A stretch of 10,685 nucleotides of DNA from NCBI GenBank assembly GCA_045654685.1, contig JAZONV010000031.1, positions 1 through 10,685 of the forward strand, written 5' to 3'. This stretch comes from RGIG1828 sp045654685. Its GTDB lineage: Bacteria; Bacillota; Clostridia; UMGS1810. The translations under genes and the position numbers were made by a program. The stretch's first letter is position 1. Every line of letters begins with the position of its first letter. The notes under the pieces are model-generated. The model had not been told where the DNA came from and searched no databases. It saw only the letters and a program-made list of their open reading frames with translations. Positions 1-6,778 of the stretch are shown one piece after another.

Positions 1-27
1 TCCTTGGTTAGTTTTGTATTTGGTCAT
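1..27 (-). CDS. Possible start of a gene running off the left edge (partial)
   Basis: A minus-strand ATG at 25-27 opens a frame that stays open to the window edge; nine codons are visible (MTKYKTNQG). No Shine-Dalgarno precedes it. An extended -10 box (34-42) lies so that transcription would begin at about position 27, the A of the ATG, which would make the message leaderless. A terminator at 86-119 separates it from the hydrolase operon, as expected if a new unit starts here. Nine residues are too few to assign a family. It may be chance, because any AT-rich stretch can supply a short open frame. Confidence 0.25.
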
Positions 28-33
28 ACTAAA

Positions 34-42
34 ATTATACCA
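34..42 (-). promoter_or_regulatory. Extended -10 promoter element facing the left edge
   Basis: On the minus strand the sequence reads TGGTATAAT: a perfect -10 hexamer (34-39 in plus coordinates) preceded by the TGn extension. No acceptable -35 hexamer lies 16 to 18 bases upstream, so any activity would rest on the extended -10. The predicted start of transcription falls at about position 27. Confidence 0.4.
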
Positions 43-85
43 CAAAGTGGCTGATTCCGCTATGGTTTCAGCTATTTTTGTATAC

Positions 86-119
86 AAAAAATCGAGGAAT
101 TTTTCATCCTCGATTTTTT
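86..119. terminator. Bidirectional intrinsic terminator after the hydrolase gene
   Basis: A perfect 13-bp inverted repeat pairs 86-98 with 107-119 around an 8-base loop. The core ATCGAGGA/TCCTCGAT carries a run of six A on one side and six T on the other, so an RNA from either strand ends its stem in a U run. On the minus strand it lies about 50 bases after the hydrolase stop codon and should end the VanW-hydrolase transcript. It could also stop plus-strand transcription entering from the left. Confidence 0.88.
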
Positions 120-170
120 ATGGGAATTATTTTACATCCCCTTTTAAATTACCATCCTTAACAGTACACC

Positions 171-1094
171 TCATATCCCAACGCTTTTCAAAAACTCATC
201 AAGTGCTTTTTCATAGTCTTTAGTATTTTCATAATATGACAGACCATGATTTGCACCTTCAACATACAAATGAGTGCATATCCCGGGGTTTACTTCTCTC
301 ACAGCTTCAGACATATGCATGGGAACAAAACTATCTTTTGTTCCATGTATCAAAAGTATTGGTGTGTCTCCACATTTCACTGCCTCTTTTGAAGAATATT
401 CTTCCGGATCAAAGCCTGCAAATAATTTTGCACCAAGGCGGACAAACCAATAGGAAATCTTCAGGGGAAGTCCTCTTTTTTTAATGACATGGCAAAGAAC
501 TTCTTTTGGGGATGTGTAGCCGCAATCTGCAACAATTCCCGACACACCTTTTAGTCTGTCTCTTCCTGATGCCATAATAACGGTTGATGCACCCATGGAA
601 ACTCCCATAAGTATTATTTTCACATTCTTTCCAAAACGCTCTTTGCACCATTTAACCCAGGAAACAGCATCATAACTTTCTTTTATGCCAAAAGTTATAC
701 TTTTGCCCTCACTTTCACCATGGGCTCTTTGAAAAACCATAAGAACGTTATAGTCCCTTTTTTGTGCATATCCGTATCCTCCGGAAAAATCTCTGAACGG
801 TGTACTTTTATATCCGTGGAAAAAAATTATTACAGGTCTATCTTCTGAAACAACTTTTAGCTTTCCGCAAAGTTTTAACCCATCATAAGAGACGGTTTCA
901 ACATCTTCATAGTCTTCTTTCGAAACTCTTCTCACGTTATCCGCAATTTCAGGATACAGTTCTTTATATTTTATTTTTTTCATTTCCGCAACTTCTCTGT
1001 GACCTTTTCCAACCCTCCGGAAGGTATAGACATATATCGAAAAAAGAAGCAGAAACAAAACGAGTGTCAAAACAAGCAAAATTCCGAAAAACAT
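171..1094 (-). CDS. Membrane-anchored alpha/beta hydrolase (serine hydrolase)
   Basis: A 307-residue alpha/beta-hydrolase-fold protein, presumably an esterase, lipase or peptidase-like enzyme; the substrate cannot be told from sequence. Residues 2-23 form one hydrophobic membrane segment, followed by a basic stretch (RRVGKGHR). The fold begins near residue 85. FFHG (91-94) is the oxyanion-hole HG motif, GVSMG (164-168) is the nucleophile elbow with Ser166, Asp254 in GTKD is the probable acid, and His283 in ANHG is the catalytic histidine, so the triad looks complete. The basic residues after the anchor favour a cytoplasmic catalytic domain by the positive-inside rule, but the orientation is uncertain. 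The start at 1092-1094 is chosen because AGGAG (1102-1106) lies 7 bases before it. In-frame ATGs further upstream, out to 1193, fall inside the VanW gene and would add residues unlike the family. It is the second gene of the VanW operon, 4 bases after that gene's stop. Confidence 0.9.
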   Translation of the reverse strand: MFFGILLVLTLVLFLLLFSIYVYTFRRVGKGHREVAEMKKIKYKELYPEIADNVRRVSKEDYEDVETVSYDGLKLCGKLKVVSEDRPVIIFFHGYKSTPFRDFSGGYGYAQKRDYNVLMVFQRAHGESEGKSITFGIKESYDAVSWVKWCKERFGKNVKIILMGVSMGASTVIMASGRDRLKGVSGIVADCGYTSPKEVLCHVIKKRGLPLKISYWFVRLGAKLFAGFDPEEYSSKEAVKCGDTPILLIHGTKDSFVPMHMSEAVREVNPGICTHLYVEGANHGLSYYENTKDYEKALDEFLKSVGI

Positions 1095-1098
1095 TTTT

Positions 1099-2850
1099 TC
1101 ACTCCTGAACATCAGCCTGAGTTTGTGTCGTATCTTCAGGCAGCGGTGATATTGGAACTTCTTCGGGCACAGGGGTTGGGGAAGGTGCAACATCTGTTAT
1201 TGCAGGCGGAGGCGTCTGTTGTGATGCCTCAACGCTCGGAGATGGGCTTTGCTCAACTTCCCTTTTTTTGGTGCCCACCTTCACAACTTCACTTGTGGGA
1301 CTGTATGAACTTTTGGAAAGGAAAGTTCTGGAAACCACTTCTCCGTTTTCTTTTACTATTTTATAAGTGTCGGTTCTTGCACCATTCTCACCTTTTTCAA
1401 CCACTATTTTCTCGTCTTCATACATGGTGTCATCTTTGGTTTCGTTAACAGAATATGAGTTATATCCCGTTATAACTGTTTCTATTGATATGTCTTTCAA
1501 ATATTTTTTTCTGCCGTAAACATTAACCGTAAGATTATTTCCGTCTGCTATAACTTCGAGTTTGATCGGAGTTTCTTTGTTGTTCTTAAATTTAAAATCA
1601 ATTGTTCCGTATGAAACCGTTGCATCCCTTCCGAGAGGCACATAGGTTACGGGCAAGCTGTGATTTGTTCTGTATACTATCTCAAGATCGGCAAACACAA
1701 CAGCATTGTAGAGAGTGGAAGAAACCTGACAGATTCCTCCGCCTATTCCGTCAACAACTTTGTTGCCGCTGAAAACATGCGCCACCTTAAAACCGGTTGC
1801 CGCCGTTCTGGGACCGACAACACCATTAAATGAAAATACCTCACCGGGATTAAGAATCAAGCCGTTAATTTTTTCGGATGCAAGTCTGATATTTTCTTTT
1901 CTGTTTGGTGTTGATGAAGAATAGTCTGACGAATATGTTCCGATTATGGTATCCGTAAATTCAGCTTCAACCATTTCCGTTGTTGTCTCCGGAAGGGTGA
2001 TTATTGCAGGAATTGTGTAACTTTCAGCATTATCCGCATTTTCTTTAAGAATCTTTTTCGCATCATCAGGATTCACTTTTACCCCTACCACATGAGGAAC
2101 AATGGTGTAGCTTTCCTCCGTTTGTTCATATCGTGCATCTTCTGCATCCCTTGTATATTCCTCGATAAATTTGTCGGGATCTATTTTGTCGGGAATAATT
2201 TTCACAATTTCAACTTCTACCGGTTTTGAAATATCTCCGCTTATGTATTGCTTTGATATATCACTCATCAGCTTTTCTATATCCACACCTGTTCCGGGTT
2301 TGCCGTTGGTAACAACCAGGCAGTCCTCGCCTATTTCAACACTATAGTTTGTAATATCAACCACGTATTCAGAAAGATACTGGGATATCTCGTGTTGCAT
2401 AAGATCTGTATCGCATGTAAGTTTTAAGGAAACGCTGTGAGGATTTTTTTTGAGATTGAATATGTCTTGAATTTTTTTGAAAACATTCCCTTTTCTTCCA
2501 TAGGCATAGGCACTTTTAACAGTCTCATCAAAATCAACTTTCAGATTTATTCTTGATGAATGTATCTCAAAAGAAACATCTTCATGTTTTAGATTCAAGC
2601 CAAATTCCTTGCTGTCATATTTTTCTTTTACGGCTTGTATTGCTTCGTCCTTTGTAAGGCTTCCTACAGAAACCTCGCCCACATATACACCGTTATATAT
2701 TTTATCGGATGCCATAATATAAGATACTGTACCGGTAAAAGCAAGTATAATTACCAATACAACACATATTGCAGTTATTATAACAGCCGTTTTATTCTTA
2801 TCTTTGTGTTTTTGTTCTTTTTTCATATCTACTGAAGTATTATTATCCAT
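1099..2850 (-). CDS. VanW-family envelope protein with PG-binding-like and G5 domains
   Basis: A 583-residue membrane-anchored extracytoplasmic protein. A charged, Lys-rich N-terminus (1-20) precedes a membrane helix at about 21-45, giving an N-in topology with the rest outside. Residues about 50-290 look like successive PG_binding_4-type modules, with VYVGEVSVGSLTKDEA (55-70) near the start and a second related stretch near 228-270. The VanW domain spans about 300-435, with its hallmark GGGICQVSSTLYNA at 370-383. A G5 domain covers about 455-528, ending in VVKVGTKK. The tail (533-583) is rich in Pro, Ser, Thr and Glu, like a wall-spanning linker, and has no LPXTG motif. VanW was named from glycopeptide-resistance clusters but has no established biochemical role; no vanA/B/H/X genes are present here, so vancomycin resistance should not be inferred. 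Peptidoglycan binding is inferred from the domains. The start has GGGGAG (2858-2863) 7 bases upstream. It is the first gene of a two-gene operon. Confidence 0.93.
   Translation of the reverse strand: MDNNTSVDMKKEQKHKDKNKTAVIITAICVVLVIILAFTGTVSYIMASDKIYNGVYVGEVSVGSLTKDEAIQAVKEKYDSKEFGLNLKHEDVSFEIHSSRINLKVDFDETVKSAYAYGRKGNVFKKIQDIFNLKKNPHSVSLKLTCDTDLMQHEISQYLSEYVVDITNYSVEIGEDCLVVTNGKPGTGVDIEKLMSDISKQYISGDISKPVEVEIVKIIPDKIDPDKFIEEYTRDAEDARYEQTEESYTIVPHVVGVKVNPDDAKKILKENADNAESYTIPAIITLPETTTEMVEAEFTDTIIGTYSSDYSSSTPNRKENIRLASEKINGLILNPGEVFSFNGVVGPRTAATGFKVAHVFSGNKVVDGIGGGICQVSSTLYNAVVFADLEIVYRTNHSLPVTYVPLGRDATVSYGTIDFKFKNNKETPIKLEVIADGNNLTVNVYGRKKYLKDISIETVITGYNSYSVNETKDDTMYEDEKIVVEKGENGARTDTYKIVKENGEVVSRTFLSKSSYSPTSEVVKVGTKKREVEQSPSPSVEASQQTPPPAITDVAPSPTPVPEEVPISPLPEDTTQTQADVQE
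1102..1106 (-). promoter_or_regulatory. Hydrolase ribosome binding site inside the VanW gene end
   Basis: AGGAG on the minus strand lies 7 bases before the hydrolase ATG and is formed by the last two sense codons (CAG GAG) of the VanW gene, just before its TGA. It fixes the hydrolase start at 1094 and implies that ribosomes finishing the VanW protein pass over the site, an arrangement typical of translational coupling. Confidence 0.8.
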
Positions 2851-2875
2851 ATGGTTACTCCCCGAATTTTTCTTC

Positions 2876-2903
2876 TATATAATAATATACTTGTTTTTGT
2901 CCA
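2876..2903 (-). promoter_or_regulatory. Promoter of the VanW-hydrolase operon
   Basis: On the minus strand TGGACA (2898-2903) and TATATA (2876-2881) are separated by 16 bases, a good match to a housekeeping sigma-A-type promoter. Transcription would start near 2869, leaving a leader of about 18 bases that contains the GGGGAG ribosome binding site. It lies downstream of the PFOR terminator, so the operon appears independently transcribed. The surrounding DNA is AT-rich, so chance matches are possible. Confidence 0.55.
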
Positions 2904-2939
2904 TATAATTTGTTATTTTCTGTCGATTTTTAAAAATCA

Positions 2940-2974
2940 GGGCTTTGACGAAAGATTATATTTCGTCAAAGCCC
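2940..2974 (-). terminator. Intrinsic terminator of the PFOR gene
   Basis: A perfect 14-bp inverted repeat (2940-2953 with 2961-2974) closes a 7-base loop. Read on the minus strand it starts about 20 bases after the PFOR stop codon and is followed by TGATTTTT, a moderate U run. On the plus strand no comparable U run follows, so it serves the minus strand. Confidence 0.88.
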
Positions 2975-2992
2975 CGAAACTTTTAAGATATA

Positions 2993-5900
2993 TTACTCAG
3001 CCATACGTTTGTATGTTTCGTATCTGTCGAGTAAGTCTTTTTCTGCTTTATTGAAGAGTTCGCCTGCAATATCGGGATATGCTTTCTGGAGCATAAGATA
3101 TCTGTTTTCGCCCATCATAAAGTCTTTGATTTCGCCTGTAGGTTCTTTGGAATCAAGAATGAAAGGATTCTTTCCTGCTTCTTTGAGTTCAGGATTGAAT
3201 CTCCAGAGGTGCCAGTAACCTGTTTCAACTGCTTTCTTTTCTTCAGCAATTGAGTTAGCCATACCGCCTCTTGCTTTGATACCATGGTTGATACAGGGAG
3301 CATATGCAATGATAAGTGAAGGACCGGGATAGTTTTCAGCTTCTTTGATTGCATTGAGAGCCTGCTGCATGTTTGCACCAAGAGCGATCTGAGCAACATA
3401 TACATATCCATATGTTGTAGCAATCATACCGAGGTCTTTCTTCTTAACTTTCATACCGGAAGCTGCAAATTTTGCAACAGCAGCTGTAGGTGTAGCTTTG
3501 GAAGCCTGTCCACCTGTGTTGGAGTATACTTCAGTATCAACAACGAAGAGGTTAACATCTTCACCGGAAGCGATAACGTGGTCGAGACCGCCATAACCGA
3601 TGTCGTATGCCCAACCGTCACCACCGAAGATCCACTGTGATTTTTTGATGAGGAAGTCTGTTCTGTCTGCGATCTGTTTGATGATTGCATCATTCTTATC
3701 AGCATTTGCAAGAGCAGCTTCTACCATAGCAGCAGCTTTGATGGATTCTTCTGTGTTATCTTTACCTGCAATCCATGCTTCGAAAGCATCTTTAAGGTCT
3801 GCGTTGCAGCCTGCAGCGATTGCCTGGTTCATTAAAGATACGAGGTTGTTTCTGTTTTTCTTAACAGCAAGAGCCATACCAAGACCAAATTCAGCGTTAT
3901 CTTCGAAGAGTGAGTTTGCCCAAGCAGGACCTTTGCCTTCAGCGTTTTTGCAGTAAGGCATTGAAGGAGCGGAACCACCCCAGATTGATGTACAACCTGT
4001 AGCGTTGGCAATCATCATTCTGTCACCGAAGAGCTGAGTGATGAGTTTGATATAAGGTGTTTCACCACAACCTGCACAAGCACCGGAGAACTCGAGCATT
4101 GGTGTAGCAAACTGTGAGTTTTTGATATTTTTAGTAATATCGATATCTTTCTGTTTTGAAGGAACTGTCATAGCATATTCCCAGTTGGGAGCTTCAACTT
4201 CAGATACTTCATCGATAGGAGCCATCTTAAGAGCCTGTACTTTTTCAGGACAAACATTAGCACATACTCCGCAACCGAGACAGTCGAGAGGAGATACCTG
4301 CATTCTGAATTCCATACCTGCAAATCCTGTTGCTTTCTTTGTTGCAAAGTTTGCAGGAGCTGCAGCTTTTTCTTCTTCTGTGAGAAGAACAGGTCTTATT
4401 GCAGCGTGAGGACAAACAAGTGAACACTGGTTACACTGGATACATTTGTCAACATCCCAAACAGGAACAGAAACTGCAACGCCTCTCTTTTCATATCTGG
4501 AAGTACCTGTTTCAAATGTACCTGCTTCTTTATCGTCACCAACAAATGTGCTTACGGGGAGTTTGTAACCTCTCTGTGCATTTACGGGAGCAACGATATC
4601 GGAGATAAATGCAGGAACATCAGCTTTTTTAGCTTCAACGTCTTTTGCATCTTTCCAGGAAGCGGGAACTTTAACTTCGTGGAGAGCTTCAATTGCACCA
4701 TCAACTGCTGCACAGTTCATGTTAACAATTTCATCACCTTTTTTGCCGTATGTCTTTTTGATAGCAGCTTTGATGAGTTCAACAGCCTGATCAAAAGGAA
4801 TAACGTTTGCAAGTTTGAAGAAAGCACTCTGTGTTACCATGTTGATTCTTGTCTGACCAAGACCAACTTTAACAGCAACATCTACAGCGTTCATTGTGTA
4901 GAATTTAATGTCATTTTCAGCAATATATCTCTTCATAGCTGCGGGGAGTTTTTCGTCAAGTTCTTCATCTGTCCATACGCAGTTAAGAAGGAATGTACCG
5001 CCTTTTTTGAGACCTTCAAGGATATCATACTGATATACATATGCAGGTTTGTGACAAGCGATGTAGTCTGCTTCGTCAAGGAGATATGTTGATTTGATGG
5101 GTTTTTTACCAAATCTCAAGTGAGACATGGTTACACCACCGGATTTTTTGGAGTCATAATCAAAGTATGCTTGCGCATAAAGATCTGTGTTGTCACCGAT
5201 GATTTTGATAGCATCTTTGTTAGCACCAACTGTACCGTCGGAACCAAAGCCCCAGAACTTACAACGTGTTGTTCCTTCGGGAGCAGCGTTGATTGTTTCG
5301 CCAACGGGGAGTGAAAGATTTGTAACGTCATCAACAATACCGATTGTGAAACCGTTGAGGGGTTTTTCAGCATCGAGGTTTGCAAATACAGCAGCGAGCT
5401 GTGTGGGAGTTGTATCTTTTGAACCAAGACCATAACGTCCGCCAACAATAACAGGAGCATCTGCTTTGCCTGTGTAGAGGTTACATACATCAAGATAGAG
5501 AGGTTCGCCAAGTGAACCGGGTTCTTTTGTTCTGTCGAGTACTGCAATCTTCTTAACAGTTGAAGGCATTACATCGAAGAAATATTTTGCGCTGAAAGGT
5601 CTGTAGAGGTGAACTTTGATTACACCAACTTTTCCGCCTGCAGCGTTGAGATAGTCAACAGTTTCTTCCAAAGCTTCACATACAGAGCCCATAGCGATGA
5701 TAACTTTTTCAGCATCGGGAGCACCGTAGTAGTTGAAGGGAGCATATTCTCTTCCTGTAACTTTGGAGATTTCTTTCATATAGTCTGCAACGATATCGGG
5801 AAGAGCATCATAATATTTGTTGGATGCTTCTCTGCCCTGGAAGTAGATATCAGAGTTCTGTGCAGTACCTCTTAATACGGGGTGTTCGGGGTTTAATGCA

Positions 5901-6517
5901 CGGTCTTTGAATTCTTTGATTGCTTCCATATCTGTGAGACCTTTTAATACATCATAGTCCATAACTTCGATTTTCTGAATTTCGTGAGAAGTTCTGAAAC
6001 CATCGAAGAAGTGAACGAAAGGTACTCTTCCTTTGATTGATGCAAGGTGAGCAACACCACCAAGGTCCATTGTTTCCTGAACTGAACCTGAAGCGAGCAT
6101 AGCAAAACCTGTCTGACGACAAGCCATAACGTCCTGGTGATCACCAAAGATGTTAAGAGCGTGAGCAGCAATTGCTCTTGCACTTACGTGGAATACGCAA
6201 GGAAGAAGTTCACCTGCAATTTTGTACATGTTAGGGATCATGAGAAGAAGACCCTGTGATGCTGTGAATGTTGTTGTGGGAGCACCGGCCTGAAGTGAAC
6301 CGTGAACTGCACCTGCAGCACCTGCTTCGGACTGCATTTCAACAACGTCTACAACTTCGCCGAAAATGTTTTTGAGCCCCTGGGCGCTCCATTCGTCAAC
6401 ATTTTCTGCCATGTTTGATGATGGAGTAATAGGATAGATAGCAGCAACTTCGGTAAACGCATAGGCGCAATGTGCGGCAGCGCTGTTACCATCCATGGTT
6501 TTAAATTTCTTTGCCAT
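2993..6517 (-). CDS. nifJ: Pyruvate:ferredoxin (flavodoxin) oxidoreductase, single-chain homodimeric type
   Basis: A 1174-residue cytoplasmic enzyme that oxidises pyruvate with CoA to acetyl-CoA and CO2 and passes two electrons to ferredoxin or flavodoxin, the main pyruvate route in anaerobic fermenters. The length matches the fused single-chain family. The N-terminal domain carries YPITPSS (28-34) with Thr31, Glu64 (the usual thiamine-activating glutamate) and Arg114 (SARAIAAH), matching active-site positions known from the Desulfovibrio africanus enzyme. Two ferredoxin-like clusters are complete: Cys692/695/698/702 and Cys746/749/752/756. The proximal cluster ligands are present as Cys814, Cys817, Cys842 and Cys1075. 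The thiamine diphosphate/Mg site is GDGWAYDIGYGG (966-977) with DTEVYSNTGGQ (994-1004). AGGAGGT (6525-6531) lies 7 bases before the ATG. It is a single-gene unit with its own promoter and terminator, divergent from rqcH. No truncation or missing ligand was seen. Some annotations call this gene por. Confidence 0.98.
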   Translation of the reverse strand: MAKKFKTMDGNSAAAHCAYAFTEVAAIYPITPSSNMAENVDEWSAQGLKNIFGEVVDVVEMQSEAGAAGAVHGSLQAGAPTTTFTASQGLLLMIPNMYKIAGELLPCVFHVSARAIAAHALNIFGDHQDVMACRQTGFAMLASGSVQETMDLGGVAHLASIKGRVPFVHFFDGFRTSHEIQKIEVMDYDVLKGLTDMEAIKEFKDRALNPEHPVLRGTAQNSDIYFQGREASNKYYDALPDIVADYMKEISKVTGREYAPFNYYGAPDAEKVIIAMGSVCEALEETVDYLNAAGGKVGVIKVHLYRPFSAKYFFDVMPSTVKKIAVLDRTKEPGSLGEPLYLDVCNLYTGKADAPVIVGGRYGLGSKDTTPTQLAAVFANLDAEKPLNGFTIGIVDDVTNLSLPVGETINAAPEGTTRCKFWGFGSDGTVGANKDAIKIIGDNTDLYAQAYFDYDSKKSGGVTMSHLRFGKKPIKSTYLLDEADYIACHKPAYVYQYDILEGLKKGGTFLLNCVWTDEELDEKLPAAMKRYIAENDIKFYTMNAVDVAVKVGLGQTRINMVTQSAFFKLANVIPFDQAVELIKAAIKKTYGKKGDEIVNMNCAAVDGAIEALHEVKVPASWKDAKDVEAKKADVPAFISDIVAPVNAQRGYKLPVSTFVGDDKEAGTFETGTSRYEKRGVAVSVPVWDVDKCIQCNQCSLVCPHAAIRPVLLTEEEKAAAPANFATKKATGFAGMEFRMQVSPLDCLGCGVCANVCPEKVQALKMAPIDEVSEVEAPNWEYAMTVPSKQKDIDITKNIKNSQFATPMLEFSGACAGCGETPYIKLITQLFGDRMMIANATGCTSIWGGSAPSMPYCKNAEGKGPAWANSLFEDNAEFGLGMALAVKKNRNNLVSLMNQAIAAGCNADLKDAFEAWIAGKDNTEESIKAAAMVEAALANADKNDAIIKQIADRTDFLIKKSQWIFGGDGWAYDIGYGGLDHVIASGEDVNLFVVDTEVYSNTGGQASKATPTAAVAKFAASGMKVKKKDLGMIATTYGYVYVAQIALGANMQQALNAIKEAENYPGPSLIIAYAPCINHGIKARGGMANSIAEEKKAVETGYWHLWRFNPELKEAGKNPFILDSKEPTGEIKDFMMGENRYLMLQKAYPDIAGELFNKAEKDLLDRYETYKRMAE

Positions 6518-6524
6518 TGATTTT

Positions 6525-6531
6525 ACCTCCT
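6525..6531 (-). promoter_or_regulatory. Strong ribosome binding site of the PFOR gene
   Basis: The minus strand reads AGGAGGT, complementary to the 3' end of 16S rRNA over seven bases and set 7 bases before the ATG. This is the strongest ribosome binding site in the window, in keeping with a highly made metabolic enzyme. Confidence 0.9.
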
Positions 6532-6577
6532 GTAAAATATTATATAAATATTGTTATAAATATAAACATACAGATTG

Positions 6578-6606
6578 ATTATAACACATATAATTCAATT
6601 TTTCAA
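6578..6606 (-). promoter_or_regulatory. Promoter of the PFOR gene
   Basis: On the minus strand TTGAAA (6601-6606) and a perfect TATAAT (6578-6583) are spaced by exactly 17 bases, and the -10 is preceded by TGT, an extended -10. Transcription would start near 6571, giving a leader of about 54 bases. With the strong ribosome binding site it suggests high constitutive expression. No complete Rex-type or other clear palindromic operator was seen overlapping it. Confidence 0.75.
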
Positions 6607-6718
6607 ATAATTTTTTGATATTTTTTTCACAATATAAATGTTTGTAATATTTTCATAAATACATCACTCAAACATAATACATTTTTTATATAAATATGTC
6701 GTTTAGACTATGGCATTA

Positions 6719-6747
6719 TTGTAAAACTTGTGAAATTGTGGTAGAAT
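6719..6747 (+). promoter_or_regulatory. Promoter of rqcH
   Basis: TTGTAA (6719-6724) and TAGAAT (6742-6747) are separated by 17 bases, with TGG directly before the -10 hexamer (extended -10). The predicted start is about 6754, leaving a short leader of some 25 bases that contains AAGGAG (6766-6771), 7 bases before the ATG. It faces away from the PFOR promoter, about 110 bases off. Confidence 0.65.
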
Positions 6748-6778
6748 AAAACCAATAAAACAATTAAGGAGCAAACAA

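Noticed and set aside
1095..1193. Longer N-terminus for the hydrolase, starting at 1193 or at the ATG at 1110-1112
   Set aside because: These bases lie within the VanW coding region in another frame, have no ribosome binding site, and would put a non-family leader before a clean N-terminal membrane anchor.
1099..2850. Vancomycin resistance gene, from the VanW name
   Set aside because: VanW-domain proteins are widespread in Clostridia without resistance, and no ligase, dehydrogenase or D,D-dipeptidase gene is nearby.
4679..5092. Plus-strand open frame of 137 codons opposite the PFOR gene, and similar ones at 3600-3956 and 5609-5875
   Set aside because: They lie wholly antisense to a fully conserved enzyme, have no ribosome binding site, and their composition (many Cys, Phe and Ser) is typical of reverse-strand shadows.
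6719..6745. Rex-type operator (TTGTGAA half site) near the rqcH promoter, with TTCACAAT near 6626
   Set aside because: Only isolated half sites are present and they are too far apart to form the 18-20 base palindrome of a Rex site.
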